Shown here piece after piece: positions 51,663 through 60,247 of a DNA stretch of 64,000 nucleotides. Positions within the stretch are counted from its first letter, which is position 1. Each line of letters starts with the position of its first letter. Position numbers and translations under genes: made by a program. Source of the stretch: Lachnospiraceae bacterium (lineage in GTDB: Bacteria; Bacillota; Clostridia; Lachnospirales; Lachnospiraceae); assembly GCA_009774145.1 (NCBI GenBank), contig VSND01000010.1:31567-95566 (forward strand), given 5' to 3'. Below the pieces are notes generated by a model. The model searched no databases. It had not been told where the DNA came from and saw only the letters and a list, made by a program, of their open reading frames with translations.

Positions 51663-53129
51663 TTATAATTGTTCTCCGTTTGTCTCAATACACCGTCTGT
51701 ACCAGTCAAAGCTGTCCTTTTTCCGGCGTTCGTTTGTACCCTTTCCTGCCTCGTCGCGGTCCACATAGATCACACCATACCGCTTATTCATCTCGATGGT
51801 GCCGCAGGATACGATATCAATGATTCCCCACATGGTATACCCCAGCAGATCAACCCCGTCAGCAATCGCTTCCGCCATCTGCTCCACATGGGCGCGCAGG
51901 TAATCAATCCGATACGCATCATGGATCTGTCCGTCTGCATCCGGAAGATCATTTGCACCGATTCCGTTTTCTGCAATAAACAGCGGCAGCTGATAACGGT
52001 CGTACATTTCATTCAGCGAGATACGCAGCCCCACCGGATCGATCTGCCATCCCCAGCCGCTTGTCTGAAGATACGGATTCTTCTTTCCGGAAAGCAGATT
52101 TCCGCTGGTCACCTCATATCCGGAATCATCAGTGGAAATCATGGACATATAATAACTGAAGCTTAAGAAATCCACTGTATTTTCCGCAAGGATTTTCTGA
52201 TCCTCCGGCTCCATCTCTACTGTTACTCCCAGATCGGCAAACATCCTTCTGGTATAAGACGGATAGTATCCGCGCGCCATTACATCTGTGTAAAAATAAT
52301 TTGTATAATTTTCATCCAGAATACTGCACATGACATCCTGCGGCGCGCAGGTGGCCGGATAACTGGTGAAGCGGGCGATCATACCGCCCACCATGGAACC
52401 TGGAAGCATCTCATGAGCCATTTTCACCGCCAGTGCATTGGCCACCAGCTGGTGATGCGTACACTGGAAAATAGCCTGATCATAATTTTTCTCCTGATCT
52501 TTGATCAGGCAGCAGCCATTCCACGGATTAAACCGCGAACAGTTGATCTCATTAAAGGGCAGCCAGTAATCCACCAGTTTTCCCAGACGTTCATAAAGCG
52601 TCCTGCAGTAGCGCAGGTAAAAATCGATCATCTTCCTGTTTTTCCAGCCGCCGTATTTTAGGACCAGATGGACCGGCGTTGCATAGTGCAGAATCGTTGC
52701 AAAGACTTTCATGCCCCGTTTCTGACATTCTGTGAACAAATCGATATAATACTGTATTCCTTCCTCATTGGGCTGTTCCTCATCTCCATTGGGATAGATG
52801 CGCGCCCAGCTGATGGAAGTGCGGAAGATCTTCAGGCCCAGCTCCTGCATAAGCGCCAGATCGTCTTTGTACGTGTGATAGAAGTTGATTGCCCACCGAA
52901 ACGGATAATGTTCTGTATCTTCCGCCGTCAATGCCGTTTGAAATCGTTCCGAAGTCATATTGACATCCCGGTTTTTCCTGCGCATTTCGGCATCCCAGGA
53001 AGCGTCAAAAACGCGCAGATCCTGTGTGTCCAGGCCCTTTTTGCCTTCGTTCCAGGCGCCTTCTGCCTGGGAGGCGGCAATTGCGCCGCCCCAGAGAAAA
53101 TTCTGTGGAAATTTCTTATTATTCGTCAT
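51663..53129 (-). CDS. 6-phospho-beta-glucosidase, glycoside hydrolase family 1
   Basis: A 488-aa GH1 enzyme: FLWGGAIAASQAEGAW, KIFRTSISWARIYPNGDE, WLPFNEINCSRFNPW (acid/base Glu) and PLFIAENGIGANDLPD (nucleophile Glu). It cleaves phosphorylated beta-glucosides that the adjacent EIIBC imports. The start is directly after the EIIBC stop (TAAATG), so the two are tightly coupled. Confidence 0.93.
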   Translation of the reverse strand: MTNNKKFPQNFLWGGAIAASQAEGAWNEGKKGLDTQDLRVFDASWDAEMRRKNRDVNMTSERFQTALTAEDTEHYPFRWAINFYHTYKDDLALMQELGLKIFRTSISWARIYPNGDEEQPNEEGIQYYIDLFTECQKRGMKVFATILHYATPVHLVLKYGGWKNRKMIDFYLRYCRTLYERLGKLVDYWLPFNEINCSRFNPWNGCCLIKDQEKNYDQAIFQCTHHQLVANALAVKMAHEMLPGSMVGGMIARFTSYPATCAPQDVMCSILDENYTNYFYTDVMARGYYPSYTRRMFADLGVTVEMEPEDQKILAENTVDFLSFSYYMSMISTDDSGYEVTSGNLLSGKKNPYLQTSGWGWQIDPVGLRISLNEMYDRYQLPLFIAENGIGANDLPDADGQIHDAYRIDYLRAHVEQMAEAIADGVDLLGYTMWGIIDIVSCGTIEMNKRYGVIYVDRDEAGKGTNERRKKDSFDWYRRCIETNGEQL

Positions 53130-54527
53130 TTATGCACCTATCTCTTTCTGGATACCCGCATCTTTGCGGATCATCACATAACTTAAACCAAAGGTAATTA
53201 CAAAAGTGACTGCAATGCCGATCAGGGCAAATACAAAATTCATGGAATTGTTCGGATCTATGAAGATCGCAATCGAGGTCAGTCCGGTAGGTCCGAAGAC
53301 CATACGCTTGACTCCTGCAAAACCGCACACAATGCCGCCTGCAAGTCCGCCGATAACGGAAGCGATCAAAGGCTTCTTAAGCCGGAGATTCACGCCGTAC
53401 AGCGCCGGTTCTGTTGTGCCCAGAAGAGCGCTGCAGCCGGTGGAAACTGCCAGGGATTTGAAACTCTTGTCCTTTGCCTGCAAAGCCACCGCGAATGCCG
53501 CCGCTCCCTGCGCAATATTGGCTACCAGGAAGCCGGGACCCAGCATATCGTAGCCGAAAGCCTCAATCGCAGCCAGCGCCAGAGGAATCGTAACCGCATA
53601 GTGCATGCCGAGCATAATCACAACCGGCCCAAAAGCTCCGAAGAAGATCGGAAGGAACCACGGCGCATTGTTCTGGAACACAGACAGCACCGCTTCCAGT
53701 CCCTGACCGACCAGATTGCCCAGCGGTCCCACGATGCAGTATGTAAGCGGAGTCATAATCAGCAGCGTCAGCATGGGACGGAAGAAGAACTTGATCACTT
53801 TCGGAGACGCCTTGTCCGCCAGCTTCTGCACCCATGACGCCGCATAGATGACCAGAGCCACGGGAATCACGGTGGATGTATAAGTGGCCAGCGTCACCGG
53901 CAGAAAGCCGAACATGGATATCGGTTCGCCGGCATTCACCATAGCCGTATAGTTCGGATGCACCATCATAAATCCGATGGTCAGTCCCACCATGGGATCT
54001 ACCCCGAATCTCACGGATGAGGTATAGGCCAGAATCACCGGCAGAAACAGAAACGGAGCGTCCCCCGCGATACTCAGCAGCGAGTAGGTGGGAGATGCAG
54101 AGTCCAGAAGCCCTGCCATGGTCAGAAGAACCAGCAGCACCTTCACCATGGCCGCGCCGGTAATCGCTGCAATTGCCGGAGTAAACAGACTGGAAAGCGT
54201 ATCCATTGCCCGTTCAAGCATTTTGGGCTTCTGCCCCTTCAGATCATCTGCTTCTACCCTGTCAACCGTTCCGCCTGTCAACCCGGTCTCCGCGATCAGT
54301 TCCTCATATACATGATGCACGTCCGGTCCGATGATGACCTGATACTGGCCTCCCGTAAACATGGCCCCCATAACGCCCTTTGTCTTCTTCAGTTCCTCTG
54401 TATCGAACTTTGCGCCGTCCTTCAGCTGGAAACGAAGACGCGTTGCGCAGTGAACAAGTGACTGGACATTTTCCGTTCCGCCTACATGCTTCAGAATACC
54501 GGACGCTAACTGTTTGTAATCAGCCAT
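53130..54527 (-). CDS. PTS beta-glucoside-type EIIBC
   Basis: A 465-aa protein. Residues 1-~85 are the EIIB domain (VQSLVHCATRLRFQLKD with the phospho-Cys); residues ~110-460 are the ten-helix EIIC channel, including GTTEPALYGVNLRLKKP. It lacks an EIIA domain, which is supplied by the separate gene at the end of the operon. It is the first gene of the operon, divergent from an AraC regulator. Substrate: probably an aryl- or disaccharide beta-glucoside. Confidence 0.93.
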   Translation of the reverse strand: MADYKQLASGILKHVGGTENVQSLVHCATRLRFQLKDGAKFDTEELKKTKGVMGAMFTGGQYQVIIGPDVHHVYEELIAETGLTGGTVDRVEADDLKGQKPKMLERAMDTLSSLFTPAIAAITGAAMVKVLLVLLTMAGLLDSASPTYSLLSIAGDAPFLFLPVILAYTSSVRFGVDPMVGLTIGFMMVHPNYTAMVNAGEPISMFGFLPVTLATYTSTVIPVALVIYAASWVQKLADKASPKVIKFFFRPMLTLLIMTPLTYCIVGPLGNLVGQGLEAVLSVFQNNAPWFLPIFFGAFGPVVIMLGMHYAVTIPLALAAIEAFGYDMLGPGFLVANIAQGAAAFAVALQAKDKSFKSLAVSTGCSALLGTTEPALYGVNLRLKKPLIASVIGGLAGGIVCGFAGVKRMVFGPTGLTSIAIFIDPNNSMNFVFALIGIAVTFVITFGLSYVMIRKDAGIQKEIGA

Positions 54528-54637
54528 AATTTCATTCCTTTCTTTTGACGATCAAAAAATCCAGAAGACAAATACCTGATTTCTTTTTGAAATCCCGGAT
54601 TTTTTTATTTATTTTCACCATATTTCTTTTTGCTCCC

Positions 54638-54688
54638 TTGTATATACGGCCGTATATTTGTTATAATTTATTCAATTATCAGGAACAA
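54638..54688. promoter_or_regulatory. Divergent promoters with a shared palindrome
   Basis: Plus strand: TTGTAT (54638-54643), 18-bp spacer, TATAAT (54662-54667), for the AraC gene. Minus strand: TTGTTC (54688-54683), 17-bp spacer, TATAAC (54665-54660), for the PTS operon. The perfect palindrome ATATACGGCCGTATAT (54642-54657) lies in the plus-strand spacer and just downstream of the minus-strand -10. The -10 boxes overlap. Further into the PTS leader, AAAAAATCC/GGATTTTTT (54555-54605) can form a hairpin. Confidence 0.7.
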
Positions 54689-54759
54689 TTTTATTATATT
54701 TGACTCTCTGCAAAGAGACAATGCTGATACAGAAAGAAAGGAGTGTCAAAAGGTAAGAT

Positions 54760-55758
54760 ATGACAGCAGCCGAACTGGACCGCCTTTTAAGAGAGATTAC
54801 CCCAAGAGAACAGTTCTATATTGACAATCCCGGTGCGCCAAGTCCCCGCTACCGCAATATGGAACGAAGAAATATACACGGACGGGAAGTCCTGTGCTTT
54901 CAGCTGTCTGCGCTGGCCATGGATGAGATTCACATCCGAAAGGATTCCCGCTTCACGGATGTCCCTTATTACATGCATTCCAACATCAATATCAACTATA
55001 TCTATTCCGGACATTGTGACTATGTCATTGACGGAACCCCCATCACGCTCCGCAGAGGAGACGTCTGTATCTTTGACCTGGATGTGGTGCGCCGCAAGCT
55101 CTATCTGGGGCCCGATGACATTGTGATCAATCTGAATATGACCAACGAATTTTTCAGCAACAGTTTTTTCCGGAAAGCCGGAGAGCAGAGCGTCTTCTCC
55201 GATTTTGCACTGCGCGTGCTTTCTGCCGGAAGCTCTGTTCACGATCATTATCTGATCTTCCGTACCGGCGACAATTCTTCTGTCAATGCTCTTTTTCAGG
55301 AACTCCTGATCGAATATTTCAGTGAAGCCCCTTTCCGCAAACAGATGATGCAGGGATATTTTCAGCTGATCTTTCTTCATCTTCTGCGGCTTCACCAGCA
55401 GGACGCAGAAAATAACCTGGTGCAGATCGCGTCTGTCCACTCTAAAAATGTACTGGATATTTTATATTATATTGAACTTCATCATACAGACTGTACGCTG
55501 GCCGGACTGGCCGAAGAATTTGGATATCATCCCAAATATATCACTTCATTATTGAAAAAAATAACCGGATCGAGTTTTAAAGAACTTCAGACCAGAGAAC
55601 GCATGAAAGCTGCCGCCCGTCAGCTGCTTCAGACATCCGATTCCATTCAGGAAATCGCACATAAAGTCGGCATGACAAACATGACTGCTTTCTACCGCGC
55701 TTTTCAGAAACACTTTGGAGTACTGCCGAATCAGTACAGACATACTTCGGATCCTTAA
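54760..55758 (+). CDS. AraC-family regulator of the beta-glucoside PTS operon
   Basis: A 332-aa protein: an N-terminal cupin-like sensing part (HSNININYIYSGHCDYVIDG, TLRRGDVCIFDLDV) and a C-terminal double helix-turn-helix (LAGLAEEFGYHPKYITSLLK, IQEIAHKVGMTNMTAFYRAF). Position and shared control region make the divergent PTS operon its probable target; the effector would be an imported glycoside or its product. Confidence 0.9.
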   Translation: MTAAELDRLLREITPREQFYIDNPGAPSPRYRNMERRNIHGREVLCFQLSALAMDEIHIRKDSRFTDVPYYMHSNININYIYSGHCDYVIDGTPITLRRGDVCIFDLDVVRRKLYLGPDDIVINLNMTNEFFSNSFFRKAGEQSVFSDFALRVLSAGSSVHDHYLIFRTGDNSSVNALFQELLIEYFSEAPFRKQMMQGYFQLIFLHLLRLHQQDAENNLVQIASVHSKNVLDILYYIELHHTDCTLAGLAEEFGYHPKYITSLLKKITGSSFKELQTRERMKAAARQLLQTSDSIQEIAHKVGMTNMTAFYRAFQKHFGVLPNQYRHTSDP

Positions 55759-55784
55759 CGGATCTCCTGTCATGACAGCGCAGA

Positions 55785-55821
55785 ATCGGAGCAGATCCAC
55801 ATTTCTCTGATCTGCTCCGAT
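55785..55821. terminator. Hairpin between convergent genes
   Basis: ATCGGAGCAGATC (55785-55797) and GATCTGCTCCGAT (55809-55821) form a perfect 13-bp stem with an 11-nt loop, 27 nt after the AraC gene and 10 nt from the end of the EIIBCA gene. It lacks a U-tract on both strands, so a terminator role is likely from position only. Confidence 0.45.
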
Positions 55822-55830
55822 CTATGTACC

Positions 55831-57768
55831 TTAACGACTGGTCGTCAGGATCTTATCCAGCTGTTTTACTTCCCCGGTCTTCACCACTTCCACCTGCTCC
55901 GGCTCGGATACCAGGACCGCCGTGGTCAGGTCGTAACCTGCTTCTTTGATGGCTTTCATATCAAATTCCAGCAGTTTCTCACCGGCTTTTACTTTGTCGC
56001 CGGATTCCCGGAATGCCTGGAAATGCTTTCCGTTCAGTTCTACCGTATTAACACCCACATGGATCAAAAGCTCCACGCCGTCATTGCTCAGAAGTCCAAT
56101 GGCATGCTTCGTATCAAAGACCATGGAGATCTCGCCGTCAAACGGAGCAACAACCTCTCCTTTGGAGGGAAGAATGCCGACTCCCACTCCCACGGCGCCG
56201 GATGCAAAGGTCTCATCTTTGATCTCCGTATGAGGAACCGCGGTTCCTTCCACCGGTGCATACACGCAGCCCGGCTCGGTCTCAATACGCTTCACAGGTG
56301 CAGGAGGATTTGATCCGCTCTTTGCAGGAGCAGGTGCAATCTCTTTTCTTCCGATGGTCTTTCCCAGCATCATGGTGGCAGCAAATGCACACACGATGGC
56401 GACAGCCATGGATACCATGAACTGCACCATACAGTCCGGACGGATGCAGATCACGCCGATGACGCCGCAGGGGCCCTGCGAAACGGACAGTACGCCCACC
56501 AGAGTTGCATAGGCAGCTCCGATACCGCCGCCGATCAGCGCGCCGTAGAACGGGAATCTCAGCTTTAAGTTGACACCGAAGATGGCCGGCTCCGTAATTC
56601 CAAGGAAAGAGGAGATACCGGATGCAGAAGCCATGCTCTTCATCTTCTGGTCATGCTTCATCAGGAAAGTAACTGCCAGTGCGGCAGCGCCCTGTGCACA
56701 GTTGGCAGCAGCAACGACCGCGAAAGTCGGAGAACCGCCCAGCGTTCCGATATTGGCAAGAATCTGTGTCTCTGCGGTCACCAGACTGTGATGCATGCCT
56801 GTGATGACCAGAAGCGGATAGGTAACGCCGTAGATCAGGCCTCCGATGGCGCCCAGATCAAAGAACAGCCACATGACGGCATTGGTCATCACATCGCCGA
56901 CGCCTCTCATCACCGGTCCGATGAACAGGAAGGTCAGCGCTCCTGCGATCAGTACGGACAAAAGCGGAGTCACAATGTTGTCCAGCATGGCCGGAACCAC
57001 TTTACGCAGCTTTTTCTCCACCACTGCCAGACAGAAAGCGGAAGCAATGACCGGAAGGACCGTTCCCTGATAGCCGACTTTCGCTACAGAAAGTCCGAAG
57101 ATATGCCAGTACGGAACCGTTCCGTCCAGAAGCGCCTGGCCGTATCCATACCCGTTCATCAGGTCCGGATGAATCATGATGGCACCGATGACCGCGCCCA
57201 GAATCGGCGTCGCACCGAATATCTTTGCCGCAGAAAAGCCGATCAGCACCGGCAGGAACGTAAAGCCTGCGTTGGAAAACAGATTGACCATCTCTGCGAA
57301 ATCTTTGATCGCCGGGAATGCTTCCACCAGCGACTGGTCTGCCACGAACATCCCCTGCGCCGTCAGGATATTGTTGATACCCATCAGAAGACCGGAAGCG
57401 ACCAGCGCCGGCAGGATCGGCACGAATACATCCGCCAGAGTCTTCAAAAGCTTCTGAATCGGATTCTGCTTCTGAGCCGCCACTTTCTTCAGTTCCTCTT
57501 TGGACATCTCCTGAATGTTCGCCATCTGGATGAATTCCGCATAGACCTTGTTCACAATACCGGTTCCCAGAATGATCTGGAACTGACCGCCGTTGTTAAA
57601 GTTTCCCTTTACCAGATCGATCTCTTCCAGCGCATCCTTGTTGATTTTGGACTCATCCTTCAGTACCAGCCGCAGTCTTGTGGCACAGTGGGCAGCGCTG
57701 GCAATGTTGTCTTTTCCGCCCATACATTCCAGTATTTCCCGGGCCGCTTTTACATATTTTTCTTCCAC
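55831..57768 (-). CDS. PTS EIIBCA, sucrose/beta-glucoside type
   Basis: A 645-aa protein with domains B (NIASAAHCATRLRLVLKDE, phospho-Cys), C (~110-460, ending with the SFLGITEPAIFGVNLKLRFP segment) and A (~495-640; VELLIHVGVNTVELNGKHF, phospho-His). The B domain is most like sucrose (ScrA-type) transporters. GTG is the start, with AGGAGG 8 nt upstream. It follows the MBL hydrolase after 123 nt. No sucrose-6-phosphate hydrolase gene lies in the window, so the sugar remains open. Confidence 0.92.
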   Translation of the reverse strand: MEEKYVKAAREILECMGGKDNIASAAHCATRLRLVLKDESKINKDALEEIDLVKGNFNNGGQFQIILGTGIVNKVYAEFIQMANIQEMSKEELKKVAAQKQNPIQKLLKTLADVFVPILPALVASGLLMGINNILTAQGMFVADQSLVEAFPAIKDFAEMVNLFSNAGFTFLPVLIGFSAAKIFGATPILGAVIGAIMIHPDLMNGYGYGQALLDGTVPYWHIFGLSVAKVGYQGTVLPVIASAFCLAVVEKKLRKVVPAMLDNIVTPLLSVLIAGALTFLFIGPVMRGVGDVMTNAVMWLFFDLGAIGGLIYGVTYPLLVITGMHHSLVTAETQILANIGTLGGSPTFAVVAAANCAQGAAALAVTFLMKHDQKMKSMASASGISSFLGITEPAIFGVNLKLRFPFYGALIGGGIGAAYATLVGVLSVSQGPCGVIGVICIRPDCMVQFMVSMAVAIVCAFAATMMLGKTIGRKEIAPAPAKSGSNPPAPVKRIETEPGCVYAPVEGTAVPHTEIKDETFASGAVGVGVGILPSKGEVVAPFDGEISMVFDTKHAIGLLSNDGVELLIHVGVNTVELNGKHFQAFRESGDKVKAGEKLLEFDMKAIKEAGYDLTTAVLVSEPEQVEVVKTGEVKQLDKILTTSR

Positions 57769-57891
57769 TCTTGCTTCCTCCTGTTATCATTCTGCATCCG
57801 CCATGGCAATATCCCGGTTCCGGAAGAACCTTCGGCCGTATTCACGGCTGGACATCGCCCGGGCCGATGCTCTTTTTAAAATCCCGCAGCT

Positions 57892-58725
57892 TTACATCCG
57901 CACCTTCATGCCGTCGTAGGCTGCAGTCAGTCCGTGTTCTTCTGCGAAAATTTCCAGTTCCTCATGAGTCATCTTTCCATTATGCGAGAAATGATTGATG
58001 ACCTTCACCGTATCCGGACGGATACAGCCCTGTTCCTTCAGCCTTCTGACCATCTCCAGAGCGTCCGGCAGTCCCATATGATATCCCTCTGAATGGTTTT
58101 TCCCCATGGTGGCATCCAGAGAGATGAGATCATAGGTACGTCCAAAGATACAGTCCCATGCCTCCTGACTCAGATTCATCCCTGTGTCATGTCCGTACAG
58201 AAGACATTTTCCGTCTTTCTCGATCACATAGATAAAACAGGTCTCCCGCCTGTCATGGTCCGCCGGGATCGGAATCATGTGATAACCGTCCGCCATAAAA
58301 TCGGCAAACGGCTCAATCCTTACAAACCGAACCGCGTCATCCAGCGGATGCACCCGGAACCGGTCGATCAGAACCGCATCATAAAATGCCTTCTCCGCCG
58401 CTTCATTGCCGTACACCTGCAGGATCCCTTCTGCATAATGACCGAAATGCTCATGCCGGTGAATCAGCTCCACGGGGAAGAAATGATCCATGTGAGAATG
58501 CGTGATTAAGAGGTGACGCACCTGTCCCAGCTCCAGAGAATACTTCAGAGAATGCATATACGTATCCGGCGGAAGATCGATGAGGATCTTTTTGTCCACC
58601 AGCGCCTGCGTTCTGGTACGCAGTTCCTTTCCTTTGGCTTCCCTTGCTCTTTTGCAGATCTCGCAGCTGCAGAACAGCGCCGGCAGGCCCTCCGCTGATG
58701 CTGTCCCCAGATATTGTATCTCCAT
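57892..58725 (-). CDS. PhnP-like MBL-fold hydrolase
   Basis: A 277-aa metallo-hydrolase with a zinc-type N-terminal cluster as in PhnP (MEIQYLGTASAEGLPALFCS then CEICKRA), LLITHSHMDHFFPVEL (HxHxDH), GHDTGMN and INHFSHNG for the remaining ligands. PhnP-type enzymes cleave phosphodiesters or cyclic phosphates. As first gene of a PTS operon it might act on a phosphorylated sugar; that is inference. An AAAGGAGG box precedes the ATG. Confidence 0.82.
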   Translation of the reverse strand: MEIQYLGTASAEGLPALFCSCEICKRAREAKGKELRTRTQALVDKKILIDLPPDTYMHSLKYSLELGQVRHLLITHSHMDHFFPVELIHRHEHFGHYAEGILQVYGNEAAEKAFYDAVLIDRFRVHPLDDAVRFVRIEPFADFMADGYHMIPIPADHDRRETCFIYVIEKDGKCLLYGHDTGMNLSQEAWDCIFGRTYDLISLDATMGKNHSEGYHMGLPDALEMVRRLKEQGCIRPDTVKVINHFSHNGKMTHEELEIFAEEHGLTAAYDGMKVRM

Positions 58726-58802
58726 AATATTAACCTCCTTTCCTGCTTCTGCGCAGATTATTGTCTGTCATACCTTTGTTTTTTATAACATTCGCTTTGA
58801 TA

Positions 58803-58928
58803 TAACCAGTTTCGTAACCAGTTAAGTTACCGGTTACTTCATGAGGTAATCATACCACTGACAGGAATGGATGTCAACTGTATTTTCGAAAAAAATCCCA
58901 AAAAAATAACCGGTTACTTAACTGGTTA
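58803..58928. promoter_or_regulatory. Cluster of LacI-type operators
   Basis: Five related sites: TAACCAGTTT (58803-58812), TAACCAGTTA (58815-58824), GTTACCGGTTAC (58826-58837), TAACCGGTTA (58907-58916) and TAACTGGTTA (58919-58928). All fit a TAACCGGTTA core. Two groups ~80 bp apart, each of closely spaced sites, suit cooperative binding or DNA looping by the divergent LacI regulator. Confidence 0.85.
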
Positions 58929-58936
58929 TATATGGA

Positions 58937-58965
58937 TTGATTTTTCTCTGCCGTCCTGCTATACT
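58937..58965 (+). promoter_or_regulatory. Promoter of the LacI-family regulator
   Basis: TTGATT (58937-58942) and TATACT (58960-58965), 17-bp spacer, starting 8 bp after the last operator, so the regulator probably represses its own gene. Confidence 0.75.
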
Positions 58966-59022
58966 GAAGGTAATACAGTACCGTTTCCGGACGCTGTATC
59001 CTGTTTTGGGAGGTACATCCGA

Positions 59023-60048
59023 ATGGATAAAAAGAAGATCACATTTGCGGATATCGCAAAATATACCAATTTTTCAAAAACCACGATCTCACGGTATTTT
59101 AATAATCCGGATTCTCTGACTCTGGAAAATCAGGAGATCATTGCCCAGGCACTGATCGATCTGGACTATCAGGAAAACAAGCTGGCAAAGGTCTTTGCCA
59201 ACGGAAAAAGCGAATTTGTCGGCATCATCGTTCCGAATCTGTATATGCATTATTATGCAGAGATGCTGAATCAGATCCTGAATACCTATGAGAAATTCGG
59301 CTATAAATTTCTGGTTTTTGTCGGCAATCACAAAAAGGAGACCGAACGTCAGTATCTCCGCGAGCTGCTGGCCTACAAGATCGAGGGCATGATCATCTTA
59401 AGCCATACGATCCCCTCCGAAGAACTCGCCTCTTATCAGATCCCTCTGGTCGCCATCGAGCGGGAGGACAAGTATGTGAACAGTGTCAATACCGACAACT
59501 ATATGGGCGCCGTGCAGGGTACCAGTCTCCTTCTGAAAAACAGATGCGACGTGCTGCTGCACATCAACTCTCCGGTGGAACAGAATGTTCCTTCCTACGG
59601 ACGTATCCGGGGATTTGAAGATATCTGCACGGAGCACGAGATCAGACATGAAGTAATCATCCGGGAACTGGGACATTCCTACGAAGAGATCCATGCGTCC
59701 ATGTCCAGAATCTATGAATATATGGAGCAGAAATACCCGCATCAGAAAAAGGGACTGTTTCTGGCAAATGATACCTTCGCCAACAGCATGCTGAACATCA
59801 TCTTCCGGAAGCACGGCAGGCTGCCGGACGAATACCGTATCATCGGCTTTGACGATTCCCCGGTAGCAGACCGGGCGATCCTGCCGATCAGCACCGTCGG
59901 TCAGCAGATCGATAAGATCGCTTATGAAGCGATGGAACTGCTGGTGTCGCTGATGAACGAGAGAAAGAAACGCCGTCCCATGCCCCAGACCGGGCTGGTC
60001 CACAAAAATATCACGCCGGTGCTGATCCGGCGGGAGACTACCGACTGA
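59023..60048 (+). CDS. LacI-family sugar operon repressor (ScrR/TreR-like)
   Basis: A 341-aa protein: N-terminal helix-turn-helix and hinge (ITFADIAKYTNFSKTTISRY) and a periplasmic-binding-like sugar domain (FVGIIVPNLYMHYYAEMLNQ, RIIGFDDSPVADRAILP). The start at 59023 has a GGGAGGT box; the frame is open further upstream but crosses the operators. It should repress the MBL-EIIBCA operon and itself through the TAACCGGTTA-like sites. Confidence 0.92.
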   Translation: MDKKKITFADIAKYTNFSKTTISRYFNNPDSLTLENQEIIAQALIDLDYQENKLAKVFANGKSEFVGIIVPNLYMHYYAEMLNQILNTYEKFGYKFLVFVGNHKKETERQYLRELLAYKIEGMIILSHTIPSEELASYQIPLVAIEREDKYVNSVNTDNYMGAVQGTSLLLKNRCDVLLHINSPVEQNVPSYGRIRGFEDICTEHEIRHEVIIRELGHSYEEIHASMSRIYEYMEQKYPHQKKGLFLANDTFANSMLNIIFRKHGRLPDEYRIIGFDDSPVADRAILPISTVGQQIDKIAYEAMELLVSLMNERKKRRPMPQTGLVHKNITPVLIRRETTD

Positions 60049-60135
60049 ATCTTCTCTTTTTCAGCCCCCATTTTCCATCTGCATTTCCAGACAGCGGATC
60101 TGTTCCAAAAACCTGAGACGCTGTTCCGTCAGACA

Positions 60136-60173
60136 GAAACAGATTTCCAACGATCACGTTGGAAACCTGTTTC
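60136..60173. repeat. Long hairpin between convergent genes
   Basis: GAAACAG and CTGTTTC flank TTTCCAACG-ATCA-CGTTGGAAA, giving 16 paired positions interrupted by one mismatch. It lies between the LacI gene and the Fic-fusion gene, which converge. No U-tract follows on either strand. The rest of 60049-60247 shows nothing I can support. Confidence 0.7.
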
Positions 60174-60247
60174 AAACATTTGCGGACACCAGTACACTGC
60201 CTGCAATGTGGCTTCAGAACGCCTGATCCCTGCTTGCAGGAAGGCGC

